Below, piece by piece: positions 31,629-44,914 of a stretch of 64,000 nt of DNA. The notes under the pieces are model-generated. The model saw only the letters and a list, made by a program, of their open reading frames with translations. It was not told the DNA's origin and did not search any database. The translations under genes and the position numbers were made by a program. Where the stretch lies: positions 21,762,501 to 21,826,500 of the forward strand of contig NC_084592.1 in assembly GCF_033807715.1 (NCBI RefSeq), written 5' to 3'. Origin of the DNA: Cololabis saira. Taxonomy: Eukaryota > Chordata > Actinopteri > Beloniformes > Belonidae. Position 1 is the first letter of the stretch. Each line of letters starts with the position of its first letter.

Positions 31629-32324
31629 ATAGCGCAAAGGAAGGTTTGCAATTTTGAGTTCTTAGGTTTCCCTGTTGCCTCTCATTCTCTTGCTTGGTCA
31701 TTTCGTTTTCTCTTCCATCAGTGGTCTCTGCCATGGTGTCCACTGTAACTTTAGGAACTTGTTTCATTATTACTGATGCGTGACCTGTTGCTATAAACCG
31801 ATATGCAGTTACCACAAGAGACTGGGAAGAGAGTCCAAAGTTACTTTTTAGTGGATTTTGGCAGGAGAGTACTAGAGTTACAGTAGATGACACTTCCTAA
31901 AAATAATCCAATATCCCTTTCAAATAAAGTTGAAACTGTTAATTTAACATGAAAAAAAAAATTCTTATATGTTGACTTAAACATGCAACGACAAAACTAA
32001 GGTAAGGGTTAAGTCATTAAAATTGTCCAATATGTTGGGAAATGAAAATACCGGGTTTTATTCCCCACTTCTCCAGCTAAACGCAGTTGCTGGCCAGCTC
32101 TCTGTGGTGCGATTAACCCCAATCTTCAGATAAAACTAGTTTGTTGAGGAAAATATATTAACTCTATTTGTAGCTGCAGAGGGAAAAAAAATAATCTCAC
32201 GAAGAAAACAAAAATATTGCTCACGCCTCGGAGCCTCTTCAGCATAATATAGCAGTCACAAAAAAAGAAAAGAGAAGTAAGAGTGATACAAAACATGTAC
32301 TGTATGTTGTACTATTATACAAAT
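31629..32324. other. non-coding stretch, nothing recognised
   Basis: AT-rich with no recognisable gene or repeat. Confidence 0.4.
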
Positions 32325-32618
32325 TTATTGAAACACATGGCGAGTCAAACATTTACCAAAGTAGCCGCCAAACACTCCTAAACAAGGTAGCCTAAGACGT
32401 CGGTTGTGCAGAACTGCGGCCTCATCGGAGCTCCACTCTTTGATAGGGATTTCATATGAACCCAAACCGTTAATAATCATTATTTTCTCCATATACCGCT
32501 CCCTGGCTTCCTTGTTTAAGGTATCCCGGTAAATTCCAGTTCCTTTCCAGCAGTTTAACATCTTTTTTTTTGCGTTCTGAAACAGAAAAGTAGTTTTCAA
32601 AGTCCGTCCCGTCTTCAT
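32325..32618 (-). pseudogene. first-exon remnant of a DNA-transposon gene (ISL2EU/Harbinger-like)
   Basis: A 97-codon frame on the minus strand with LNKEARERYMEKIMIING and SYEIPIKEWSSDEAA. This kind of start is typical of fish transposon proteins associated with a YqaJ-like nuclease (ISL2EU type). Downstream, the expected continuation appears in the -1 frame (TTDVLGYLV and then a stop), so there is a frameshift near 32420 and the gene is dead. The upstream DNA to about 32775 ends at TTTAAAG and looks like the element's terminus (AAAGCAGCACAATGTAAC on the minus strand). The family name is from memory of the pattern and is uncertain. Confidence 0.45.
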
Positions 32619-32965
32619 TCGCTATCAAAACAAATGCACGCGACGGGCACAGGAGTTTTCCGGCAGTACGCGTTGTTGATCATGGGAAACGTAGTGTTCT
32701 TTCTGGTAAAGCACTACCGCTTTTGTGCAAAGGAGCCGCCAAACTCAACAAAAGCTGAAAGTTACATTGTGCTGCTTTAAAGAGTGCATTTTGATATGTT
32801 AACACATTTAAGTTTAAATCCAAATAATCACTGTTGGGATGTTTAAATCAAGAACAAAATGTCACCCTGCTTACAACACAAGCTAACCCAGATGATCAAA
32901 CACAGAAGAGAGTCGTCTTCTTATAAGCATGACTGGTAACTTCAGAATAGTGTTATACATACTGT

Positions 32966-33047
32966 TCACACACGCACACGCACACGCTCACCCACACGCA
33001 CACGCACACGCTCACCCACACACAACCACACACGCACGCGCACCACA
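32966..33047. repeat. (CACACG)n-type CA-rich repeat
   Basis: Degenerate repeat of CACACG and CACGCTCACC units. Confidence 0.85.
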
Positions 33048-34131
33048 CTGTCCTGTTGCACATTTTTAAAATCCGTTTGGTGCTGAGATATTTCAGTCGT
33101 ATACAAACTTCCTCTCTGGAGCTTTATCTTATATGAAAAACGCTCTCATTCAGGCATTTCCCTCAATACAGAAAATCAGGCAGCTGCTGTGAAATTGACA
33201 ACTTCCACACTGTCGTGTATTCATCCACAGATCAATTTACAGCTGGAAACAGTGTAGGTGCTGCATTTAGGTGTCTGTGAACTGGCTGCTAAAATCAAAG
33301 TGTGTGAACCATCTATGACTGCTGAGTGTGCCGGTGAACGTGAGGCTTGAGAGGCTGGACTAAGGGAACTAGAAAGTGATGAGTCCTAAACAACACAGAG
33401 AGACGTCTGTTCTGCAGTAACTCCTGAGATTACAGCAAGCATTTTAGCGCTGTTGTGTTCAGATTAGGAGGAAAGGCATTGCAACATGTTATCTGTTACT
33501 TGAAAGAAAAACATTTGGGAGGAAGACATCGAGTAGAGTTAAAATTTTCATTTTCATTTTCATCATTTTTCCATACTTACGACACCTAGCAGCAGATGAG
33601 GTTTGTTTTACAATCTTGAACTGTAGTACACCTCTCTAAATTAAGACGGGTTTCTTCAGATTGACATTTTAATTTCCAATAGTTATCTCCACAACTGTGC
33701 TACTGTATTCTATCATTTAGTTGGTAAGACATTAGTATGCACAGGTGTACTTCACTGTTGCAATGCAGGGAGAAAATAAACTTCAGGCTTTACCACTGTA
33801 ATGGTGTTGCGTAACAAGAGACGTAAAGGTAGGAGTTATTTTTTCTGGAAATTATAGCAGGATTAGTTAGGGCTAGAAAACACACATCAGGTTCTTCAAA
33901 TATAGATAAATGTATCTCTCTGTCCTGCCAGTTATTTAAGCAAACTCAAGCCGTACTACACCTATACTGTAGCACCTTCCATTTCCTAAAAAAGCATTTT
34001 GAGCAGTCGCTACAAGAACAGAAGATCTACTGAATGCTGCATACATGTTTGAGAGGAACCTCAAAAGATGACGGCTTAATGTCCTTGGTGACAACTAATT
34101 TGACTGTGTGGGAGTGAGCATGAGCTCCCCT
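33048..34131. other. non-coding stretch, nothing recognised
   Basis: No gene or repeat family recognised. A short (TTTTCA)n run occurs near 33545. Confidence 0.45.
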
Positions 34132-34135
34132 TTAA

Positions 34136-34937
34136 AGGGATTGTGACATGAAAAACACATTTTTCTTGATTTTTTGTGTTTTGTTGGGTGTCTTGACATC
34201 AATTACACCCAAAAAACAACGAACTTTTAACATTCAGTGTATTGTGTGCTTTCTGGGATTTTCCGCATAACTGTGCAAAAACGGCGCATGTGGTTTGGTG
34301 GCGGGCCGTTACGTAACGGCCCGCTAAATCACCGCCCCCTCCACCCAGCTCCCTGCCTCCTCTCCTCTCCAGCGCACCATAAAGGCTGATTTATGGTTCC
34401 GCGTTACACCGACGCAGAGCCTACGGCGTAGGGTTACGCTGCAACGCGCACCATACGCTGAACCCTACGGCGTAGGCTCTGCGTCGATTTAACGCGGAAC
34501 CATAAATGAGGCTTAACACGGAGCTGTTTAGAGCGTCTTTTGTTCTAATCACCGGAGGAAAACTGCTAAGAAGACCCGCGGCCACTGACTGGACTTAAGA
34601 TAAGGGGACAGTGCTGCTTGCATGCCTTTATTTTTATGATTGTTTGCTGTGGTTCTCCCTGCTGCTCTTCCGTGCATGCTTCGCCTGTCGCTCCGACGCC
34701 GCTGTGAGCGTATGGCTGGGCTGGAGGAGGTTTGGAGGAGGAGCGGAGCAATGATTGACAGGAAAGGGGGGAAAGGAAGCATTTTTCACGGCGCAAAAAA
34801 ACACTGTAATAAAAAGCCAGGAAAAGAGTACTAAGAGTGAAGTTTTTCTTGTTACACTCTTTTAGACACATTTGAGGGATGTTGGCCAAGACTTTTAATA
34901 GTGTTAAAAGCATGTTAAAAATTATGTCACAATACCT
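34136..34937 (+). mobile_element. TTAA-target DNA transposon, family D copy 1
   Basis: Flanked by TTAA (34132-34135 and 34938-34941). TIRs are AGGGATTGTGACAT and the inverse of AGGTATTGTGACAT. 802 bp. A second copy in the opposite orientation lies at 46793-47606 and is collinear over its whole length. A palindromic MITE (34381-34516) sits at the same internal place in both. The right half includes short frames on both strands, but none has a recognisable domain. Confidence 0.9.
34381..34516. mobile_element. palindromic MITE P inside D copy 1
   Basis: Near-perfect palindrome of about 136 bp. One end is AAGGCTGATTTATGGTTCCG and the other the inverse, with core GCAGAGCCTACGGCGTAGGG and its complement. 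As RNA it would fold into one long hairpin. Confidence 0.85.
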
Positions 34938-34941
34938 TTAA

Positions 34942-37900
34942 AAAAAATCACAAAAAAAAAAATCACCATATCTGATCTAGGCTAGGAGGGAAAATCATTT
35001 TACAGCGGCAATTTTCATCCTCTGTGAGGAAAACAGCTCCTAAAAGGGAAAGGAAGATCACTGCGTCTATTTTTTAAAATCATGCTCTTCTAAATTGAGA
35101 TTAGTCACAGAGGTTGGGCTGTTGCTAAATGCATGCATTTTGCAGCTTTTTATGGGAACCCTAATGAGCACAGAGGCCCTTGATGAATATTTATGCAAAA
35201 AAACAGCAGGAATACAAGACACAGTCACGAATACACAGAGAAATGGAAGGAGTATGTTAAGGAGCAGCGACTCTGGCAGCCTCGGCAATGCGATGTCTCT
35301 CCTTCAGTTTTCTTGCACATAAATCAGAAAAGCATTATTCAGTTTGAATAAATTAGAACAAGATATGTCGCAAAGTAGGCTACATGAGTGCAATCAAGCT
35401 GCAATAAAATAAGTACTTGCATTAGTGGATCTCTCTATTCCAGAAAACAGTAGGATGTAGTGAGCATTCCTGTCGTGAAGCTGCTACTTCATACTGTTTT
35501 GAGGAAATTGCTTATTCCTAACGATGAAAACACCTAAAACTAGTTAGTCTTTTTTGAGAAAGAGACAGAAACATGTAGATAAAACAAAAACAGGATACAC
35601 ACTAAAGGAAGAACACAGCTTTTGTGGTAAAATGGGAGCAAAAACTGGTTTCTGCTGATTATCATCAGGTAAGCATAAGCCGATAGGAACTTTCCAAAAC
35701 ATGTCAAAGAGTACCGGTAACATAACTTCAACATGGCAATTACAGTTACAGTTGATCACATAATTAGTGAACCCAACCTGTTCATGATCAGTCACTGACT
35801 TTGCATCTTCTTAAAAAATCTGCACTGACTACCTTTTTTTATTTATGCCTATATTCTTGCATTACAAATGGTTACAATTTAAAAAAAAAACATAACAGAG
35901 AGATATAAGAGATCTTATTTCCGATGAGAGGGAAATACTATAACCTCTAATAAAATAAAGATTATTATATTTTGTTTTGCAGCAAAATGTTGCAACTTAT
36001 TGCAGGGAGTGCCAGATGGAAGCCTACATCTTGTCATGAGTCCAAACAAGTCAGCTTTCGAGCTCCTTTACATTAGTCTGTAATTTTTCATTAATGTCTA
36101 TGTACAGATCCAGTTCTATGGAAGCAGAGGCTATGAACTCTCCTTTTATGTCTATTGACTTGTAACGTGCTTATTAAAAAGTGAAGGCGACAGGACAGAG
36201 ATTCCTGTACATACAGTACATTCCTTTTTATACACTTTCTATAAAATTAGATAAAATTACTCTGGTTTGTCTGCAGTGACCTTATCTACTGTACACCATT
36301 ACTTAAATCTAATTACATTTTATAGTCTTTTCAGAGGCTTAAAAGAACAATTTATTGTGACGTAGTTCCATTTATCCAAGTGCTGCTATTAACAGCCGTT
36401 TTGTTGCAGACACACATCCTCTTCACACTCAAAACTGCTTCAACTCACAACATTTTTGTTTCCAAAAGTTTGCCCTCCCTGCTATATGATAATAAACCTG
36501 TGTTTGTTTTAAGTTCAGAGTGTTCCTTTAAGGGGTTTATAAATATCACCAAACTGTCAAGCATCTAAATGTGACTAAAGTTGTGCAAATTGTGCATTTG
36601 ATCAAATTAGTATCTGTATATTCTGGATCTGTTCTGATGAAATCAAAGAGTTTTAGGTTGAGGCTTTTAGCTAAAATCGTAGGAGCAAACAGAGATGATA
36701 TTAAAGCATTATTCAAACATTTGGGTAGGCTTACTTGCAAATCCTATAAGGTCAACAAGCGGAAGGCTTTAGCGCTCTAATCAGTCGCTGCGTTTGGTAA
36801 GCAGTTCTCCTCGCTGAGATTAAATATCTCTCATGGATGCATACTCCTGCATTCTTGAGACCGCCTCACTTTTCCACGCAGCGAGCTCCACAGGACACGC
36901 CGCGAACACCACTGTGCAAAAGAATTGATCGGCCTGTAGCAAGTGCTTTAAAAAGCACCGATCCATTTTATCAGCTTTCCGCGCGAGCACAATTTTGCAC
37001 GCGAGTGAGAAATGGACCACCGTCATGACCCTGCAAACCCAGGGTTAAACCTGAAGTTACTACACTAATCCCAAATCCTTCCTCCACGCGGAGAGCACTG
37101 GTAATCTTAAGAACAATTCCTCATAAGGGTCCGCTCTCTCCTCACATGCCCCCTCTTTGACCATTTTCACAAAGCTCAAACTGTTCAGCTGGCAACAAAC
37201 ACGAGGCTGGGATGTCTGCCACACTACTACACGTAAGCTTTATCTGAAAATACTTTAGCTATTGTTTTAATTCAATGTGTATATATAAGATTTGTGCATC
37301 ACTGGAGAGCTTATTAATAAAACTAAGTTTAAGTTTCCAGTTGAGCCTAATTGCTTGATTACAAATTTAGGACAGTGAAAAATGCGATAAATTCATAAAA
37401 AATATGTTTAAACACGGAAAAGCTAAATTTGTTCTGATACTAAAGTGTTGAAAAGACAGAGATGCACACAAGATGAGTTTTAATTTTATGTATGAGGAAA
37501 ATCTGCCGTTCACCAAGCTCAAATTTGCCAGTAATAATCCTGTATCACCAACATAATATAAGTGCAGCTGGCGTCGAGATGAATCCGTCCCTGCGACCAG
37601 AGGTAATAAACAGGTGAGCAGCCACATTATTGTACTTGTTTGGATCCCGTTGTGTCCCTCGAGTTTTTGAGTGTCTCATTTATCAACAAGTCATATAAAG
37701 CACAAAGCCACTTCTGCCTCATGAGGGACTCGGGGACCGGATGAAAGCGAGTGAACACTTCAGAGACCAGCTGACAGCCAGACCTACAAGATGACTAAAA
37801 ACAGGGCAAGGAAACATCACGGTGACGTACATGAATTAAGTGATTCTGCACTGAGAATGGGATTTATCAGATGGTTAGGTAGGTGTGAGCGTGCTGGTAA

Positions 37901-39513
37901 AGAGCTCAGCTCCTCAGATTTTCCTCAGCATGTTTTTATTCACACTCACTGCTGTCGTGAGTGCTGTTTTATTATAATAATAATGTTTAAAAAATGTCAA
38001 ATCTCTGATATCTAGAGATTAGTTGAGCCAAGTGGAGCATTTAGGTGAGTGGAGACACAAAAAAAGGGGGAAGAAAAGTGACTAATGGACTTAGATCAAC
38101 CAGATCGCCTCATCCTCTATTGAATAAGACAGTTCTTTACTCTATTTGCATGTGGGGGCCCATTTGATGCATAAATGGGCTGAATCATTGGACCTGGTGC
38201 ATGAAGGATGGTCCATGGGTTCCATGTGAATTGCTTGCAGGGGTTATGATCAGGTACATGTATGACGAATGAGCCTGGGGCCAGAACGGTCATCTTACCT
38301 CCCACTTGTGCCGACCACATAAGCGAACCCAAGTGGGGAATACAGATGGGGCCGATATGGAACCAACGGCAATCCAATATGAGGCCCCAATTTCCAGCTC
38401 ATTCATGTCTCAAAAGGGGTTCAGATACGAATGCTGGGTGCTGCATCTGTGACCAGGGAACTATTGTTAGTATCACCTCAAAGCCATAAATAAAAAATAC
38501 AACATCTACGCACCTCTCCCTCACTGTCTCAACCAGCATCTTAATTTACACAATCACAGCCCAAACCAGATGAACATCAGACATGATTGCCTCCTGTGCA
38601 GCCCTGATTTTATGCAGTTATGATGACGCAGCTTCAAACCTCTTAACCTCCAGGCTGGAAGAGTCTGAGGGCACGCTGAAGGTGACGGGAGCATGGGATT
38701 CAGCCTTTTCCTCTGCATGAGGAGATGACCAGGAAGACAAGTGGGCTACAATCGCTGCAATTTCCACATCTTTCCTCGTCTCTGCCCATCAAAAGCTCAC
38801 TTGTTAGCAAATGTATTGATTACAAGACCTTTGGGACGCCTTGGGCTCAACAGCAAACAGCTAAATCAGAAAGGGAAGGAAGGACACTTTCATTCTACCA
38901 GTAACAGAGTTAACACCCCGATTCTGGAAAATGATGAGACGATGTGCAACAACTCGCAAATCCTCTAAACACTGTATTTTGTATGCTGAAAAAGGTTGGT
39001 GCTCACTTTTCATTTGATGCCAGCAGCATGTTTCAAAAAAGTTTGAAAGTAGGGAAATTTAAAGCCAAAAAACAGCTGCTGGAACATCTCACATCTAATT
39101 AGGTTAATTGGCAACAAGCGAAGAAACATGGGTATAAAAAGAGCATCCAAGAGAGTCTTTGAGAAGTAAAGACGGGAGGGGTGCTCCAGTCAGCGACAGA
39201 CTGTGAGCGAGACGCCCCACATTTCAAGAGGAATGATCTCAATTTTAAATTGTTAAGAGAAGCTTAGGATTTTTATGATGTATAATTATGTGAAAAAAAG
39301 TATATTCAATGCTTAAGTAGACTAAATAAACTAAGACTACATGTTTTGATGAAATGGCTGAATAAAAATGGTCTTTACATCGTTTTTAAATGAGGTAAAT
39401 ATGTCGGTGATAGTTTTCTTCACATAACAACATAAAGGCTACATCTTTTTCAGGGAAAAGATTATTTATCTCAGCAAAACACTTACAAACCACACCCTGG
39501 AGTACAAGCCCCA
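34942..39513. other. non-coding stretch, nothing recognised
   Basis: About 4.6 kb with no gene or repeat family that I can name. AT-rich; reading frames are short and unconserved. The segment at 38110-38480 has repeated GGGCCCAT/GGGGCC-type motifs and may be an old repeat. Confidence 0.45.
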
Positions 39514-39570
39514 ACACGTACACGTACACGTACACGTACACGTACACGTACACGTACACGTACACGTACA
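39514..39570. repeat. (GTACAC)n repeat
   Basis: Nine to ten tandem copies of the hexamer GTACAC. Confidence 0.95.
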
Positions 39571-39726
39571 TCAGGGCTTGGAGTTGATGGTGGTGTCACT
39601 GCAACCTAACAAACCAATAAAGTAATTATTGTATGTAATTATAGTAAATAATTATACCACGTGATTATCCAGTACACCCTGAAACTTGTTAACTACATAA
39701 AATACATAACAACTTTTATACTACTA

Positions 39727-39785
39727 TTGTCATTTAGCAGATGCTTTTATCCAATGCGACTTACATCTGAGAGAACAACACAGGG
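39727..39785. mobile_element. widespread fish repeat fragment
   Basis: TCATTTAGCAGATGCTTTTA and TCCAATGCGACTTACAT form a motif that occurs very often in teleost genomes as part of an interspersed repeat. I cannot assign its class. Confidence 0.45.
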
Positions 39786-40368
39786 GAGAAATCACATAGG
39801 AGGCTCCAGCTGGATAAATGCTGGACACAGGTGCTGCAATGCTAGTGCTGGAGGATTGTATTTTATTTCTTCCCACCCAACACAACAGTCCATTTATTCG
39901 GTTCTAAATTCACCATCATAATATCATCTTGTCATAAGTGCATGCAGCTGACTCAGTGCTGAGTCATGCAAAGAGCTGGAAAAATCATGTAACTCAGTCT
40001 GATGAGAAGAGAAGCAAATGCAGAAATGCTCCCTAAAGCAGAATGCCTTGCTGAGACGGTGTTGTTGTTAATGTAGTTAAAGTGCTCAAACTTGATCACC
40101 TCAACATTGGTATTTGTCATCTACCCCACTCGTGGATCTCAATATTAAAAAGGTAACATGTTTAGGAGAGGTTAGATCTTGTTAAAATGACCACATGTGA
40201 AAAAATATAAACTCTACAGTGTTTCCCATAAAGATGCAATAAAGGATCTTCTCAGTTATTTTAATTAAATGATTGTAAATAAAAAGCGGGAAAAAAAGAG
40301 AAATGTTTCGTAAAACCACAACATTCCAACTTAATGGGCAACAGTGTATATTAAGTAACAAAATACAT

Positions 40369-40406
40369 ATACATATATATATATACATTGTTATATATAT
40401 ACTGTA

Positions 40407-40453
<47 letters not shown>

Positions 40454-40515
40454 AGCTTGTTGGAGCTTGTTAAAATGTATATATGAAATGTATATATATG
40501 TTTGAGTATATATAT
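40369..40515. repeat. (TA)n-rich segment
   Basis: Two TA runs separated by TGGAGCTTGT, which is itself duplicated. Confidence 0.9.
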
Positions 40516-40625
40516 ATAATTTTAATAAGGATTATTGAGAGAACTGAAGTCAAAAAATGAGAATCAGTGAGAGAAGCGGCTGTAAAAGGACAATACTAGA
40601 AAAGGCAATGTGATGCCTGACTAGT

Positions 40626-40699
40626 GATGGATGGATGGATGGATGGATGGATGGATGGATGGATGGATGGATGGATGGATGGATGGATGGATGGATGGA
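40626..40699. repeat. (GATG)n microsatellite
   Basis: About 18 perfect GATG units. Confidence 0.97.
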
Positions 40700-40801
40700 G
40701 TTTTTATTTACATTTTGCTGCTGTTAATTGTAAAGTTATATTCTTTCTTCCACCACTAAAGCTACTTGCTGGTCAGGTGGTATTGTTCTGCAGGCCAGAT
40801 G

Positions 40802-40831
40802 CCGCTGGGCCTCCGCTGGGCCTCCGCTGGG
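40802..40831. repeat. 11-bp tandem repeat CCGCTGGGCCT
   Basis: Nearly three copies in tandem. Confidence 0.85.
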
Positions 40832-42599
40832 TAATGTGCTTTAATCATTGTGTGTAATGATGAGTGGCAGCTGGTGGGACAAGAGCCAAGGGAAAGAAAC
40901 ACTGCAAACTGAATAAATAGCTTAATATGATGTGGCTTCATGAAGCGCAGAGTTGGTTCTGACCATCAGTGGTCCTGATGCTGACTTGTTAAGTCACAGA
41001 CTCTGCACATATCAGCGTGGCTCTGTAGTGAAAGAGCCTGGATGCTTAACTGGTCTACTTACAATCCAGACTTTTTATGAAACTTGAAAAAGATTTTACT
41101 TTCAGAACTACAGCACCTCCGTACCCAAACATGGGTGTTAGTGTAAAAGAAGTAGTGAAGCAGGCATTACATTTAAAATCGGAATATAACTTTCAAAAAA
41201 GAAGAACAGAATAATACACATCACACATAGCAACTGATTCTGCGAAAGCACAGAGGAAGCTAAAAGTAACACCTTTACTTCGCCTTTATTAAACTCCCTT
41301 TGCAAAGCTGCCACATGGCTTGCTGAACAGAGAATTGCGGTTGCCTGGAATCCAGCTAACAATTTTATTTGATGTCAGTGTTAATGACAATACACAACCA
41401 CAGAAACACACACAAATTAGTACATTGTACTTCCTGATAGATGAATATACTAGGAGTCATAATTACCCTCTCTACAGGAGCGACTAAATCTACAGGTGAT
41501 CGGTGTCCAACTGTCCGCAGTTATGTTAGAGACTTTGTGCTTTATCCTCATTAAAACCAAGATTTCACCAGGTGGTCTCATTAGTAGGATTTACATCAGC
41601 ATTCACATTCTGATGACCAATTAAGAGGTTTGTGATCCACAGGGTTTAAACAAATAAATAAAATAACACCCACAAAATGCAACTATCAAGAAGTTGAGAT
41701 AACACTATTTAACCAGTGAGTCAAAGTGCCAGTACTGGGCAGCTAAAATAAGCTGCTATACCACAATCTGATGTGCAACAAAATACAAATTATTAAAGAA
41801 AGTTTTAAAGATGTGCACTAGTTTAGAGAGAGGACAAACAAAGGCTCAGGTGTTTGTAGAAAATACAAATAAAATCCTTGAAGAAGATGTTACTTTCAAC
41901 CGATTAATGAGTAAATGGTGGGGAGTTCCAGACTGGACATAAAAGGAGAATTCAACAAAGTACACGTCATTGCAAGCCACTTTGTGCCAAACTATGATCA
42001 GCTAAATTTACAACACAATATCAGAAAGATCATTGATCTATAATTGATCTATAAACACCCACAAGAGCATAATATTTTATAAACAGATATTTGAAAAACG
42101 TTTTTTTGCAAAATATTTAGCTGCATGATGCTGCACTGTACAAGGTATGTCATAAAAACTGTCATGCAACTGTAATTTATTTCATATTACACAACCAGTA
42201 AGCAATCAGTTACCTCAATTACATTTGCATGACCCAATCTACAACATCGTGGTTTTAACCGCAGTGATATTGTCAAGGAAAGTTCAGAGGAAAACTACAG
42301 CTCGACTTCACAGCTCAAATGTGAAGCTGAGTCTGTAAGTGGAGTGAAAGTTAGGAGTTTGTTGGCTCAGTCACGTGTTAGATACTCCGAGACTCAAAAA
42401 CTGCTTTTGTGTTGATTCAGAGAGTAATGTAAGGCGTTATTTTCTTTTTTTTGTTGTCTTTTTTTCACTGCCATTTTGCATGATAGCTGTTATTTGCACA
42501 TAACTTAAGCCAAACACCATTCAGATAATATCTTATTGTGGCTTCATCATAGTACTAATTAGACTTGACAATGTGAATTTTCTGTTGTCGGCTCTAGAG
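40832..42599. other. non-coding stretch, nothing recognised
   Basis: AT-rich, without a recognisable gene or repeat family. Confidence 0.45.
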
Positions 42600-43100
42600 T
42601 TTGATTGGAGGATGAACACAGTTCTCTTTTCTTTGCATCCTTCATAATATTGGTAAAATTAAGAACATCCTCTCTCAGACTGACGCTGAAAAACCGATCC
42701 ACATATCTTCAGGACTGGATTATTGTAATTCTCTGAAAAAAAAAAAATCTCCAGGTAATCCAAAATGCTGCAGCCGAGAGCTACTGTAGCAGGAGAGATC
42801 ATATTTTCCCAGTTTATGAAATTTACCTATGAAATCCAGAATATAATTTTAAATTATTCTCCTCACATATAAAGCTTTTAAGGAACCATTATATCTTAAA
42901 AAGCAGAGCACTCTGCTCTCAGACGGCAGGATTACTTGTGGTTCCTAGAGTTTCTAAAAGTAGATTGGGAGGTAGAGACTTCAGTTATCACGTCCCTCAC
43001 CTCTAGAACCAGCTGCCACTTTGTGTTCAGAAAACAGACACTCTCTCCATCTTTATGATTAAGTTTAAAACTTTCCTTTGTAAAATGAGCTGCAACAACC
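42600..43100 (+). pseudogene. non-LTR retrotransposon (Rex1/CR1-like) reverse transcriptase end, decayed
   Basis: Plus-strand fragments occur in the order seen at the C-terminal end of the reverse transcriptase of Rex1/CR1-type LINEs: QDWIIVIL, QVIQNAAA, LLVVPRVSKSRLGGRDFSYH, and a final MIKFKTFLCKM. They are broken by stops and by an A-run near 42738. No 3' tail was identified. It is an old, dead LINE copy, and only the last third of the gene remains. Confidence 0.6.
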
Positions 43101-44911
43101 TTACAAACCGTATAAACAGATACATAGACTATATTATATACAAACACTACTGCCTGGATGCAGTGATTGCCTACAGCAGCACTGTTACCAGGAAACACAA
43201 GAGTTTGTGAAGTCAGTAAAATCTGTCAGCGTATATAGCACATTGTTTACAATGAGCTCCCAAAACCTGTGGTTCTTCATCGCTGTATTCTGGCCCATGA
43301 AGACATTACTCTGGATCATTGTACTGGAAGTAATCATCATAATCTGATGAACAAAGATGACCATATTTAGGAATAATTATAACAGCTTTTTAGGAATTGT
43401 TTTCACTGAGACTTGGTGTGTCGATCCATTTGCAGCAACCGTGTGAAACTAGCCTCCTGAGAGCTTTGCCGTGGGATTGTTGGATACACAGAGAAGAGAA
43501 TGGTTCCTACCATCTTATCAAACATCCCAAAATATTAGTGCATCCCATTTAACTGTCACAATATCAAAACTTTAATGGATTTCTTTAATGCCAGTGCATT
43601 TTGTTACTGAAAATGGTCAAAATGAAAAACCCTGAACAATTATCTCTGTTCCAAACATGTTTAACGCAGGAGGAGACGCAAAGTCACTGGAAGTATCCTG
43701 TAAATGGTCAGAATGGGCAGGAGAAGGACACACGCAGGTGTGACAGTAATGGTCAGAAACCCAACAGGAGTGGACAGTAGAGAGACTAAGAAGACGGTCC
43801 TGCATGTGGCTCTCGTCTGTGGTCATTGCAGCAGGATGATGCAACACCTCATTCTGCACCACTTACAACAAGACCTGCAGGCCAAATCTACCTGTGACTG
43901 AACATGTGCAGTGCATCATGACGAAGAAAGTCAGACAGCAGAAGTCTTGTATTCTGTAATTCTACTTGGAAAACTGGAACAATTAATATCCTTTTGTCCA
44001 AAACTCTTAAAATTGTTGTTAAAGGTAAGGGGGATCTATTGCTTTAGTGACACAAGCGAATTGCCTTTGTATATTCAATGTGTACTAATAAACTCCAATT
44101 TTCTTTGGTTTACACACACTGTAATACATCTGCACTTTCTGCCATGACAAATGTGGGCCAAAAGTGTTTTTCTATACCTTTCTGTGAGTTAATGAAAGAA
44201 ATGTTGCATATGCACTGAGTGTTGCATTCTCCCTGGACAACGCAAATAACACGTCTCGTACACCCATATGCACCATGGGACTCTCACTTGAGTGCAAGTC
44301 AGCATGAAAACATGTTGCAACCTCTGCTGGGGAGAGCAAAGCTTTGCAATTCTTAACAAGAATGACTTTTAGGCGTATGTCACAGCGTATGCAAAATCTA
44401 TTCTGACACCTCGCTGTGAAGCGGGCCTTTTATCCAGGCAGACTGAAGAGTGATTATGAACATCTGAAGGTATTTCTGAAGGTCTGGAATAATAAGATTA
44501 AGGTCAAGTGGAGCAGCTTTTAATTACTTTGTTATGGCTCGAGTCTAACGGAAAAGTGTTTTACCTTGCTCTTAAAAGGTCAAACACTTCAAATTAACGG
44601 ACGTAAAACACAGATATCCCTACCGGTACTTCAACTAATTAAGTTGCATTCTCCCAAAGGTGTTTCACATCAAGGCTGCAGAGCAGCGTATAAGTTTGAA
44701 TGAGAGCGTTATCCTCCAAAACACTGTGAAATGCAATGAAAAAGTGTGATACAGCAAGGTGCAAAATATAACTGTAAGAAGCTTGCTGAGAAGGGTGCAG
44801 CCTCCTGACACAGCCTCCGTCCTGACTCCCATCATTAAACTCCACGCATGGGCCGGAGGCTTTGAAACGCTTGCCACTGTTGAGCGCTCTTGAAAGGAAG
44901 GCTCTTTTCAT
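43101..44911. other. non-coding stretch, nothing recognised
   Basis: No gene or repeat family recognised. Confidence 0.4.
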
Positions 44912-44914
44912 TTA

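Noticed and set aside
34549..34913. Minus-strand frames in family D, also found in copy 2
   Set aside because: Both D copies hold similar frames because the copies are nearly identical, but frame lengths differ between them through small indels, and there is no domain.
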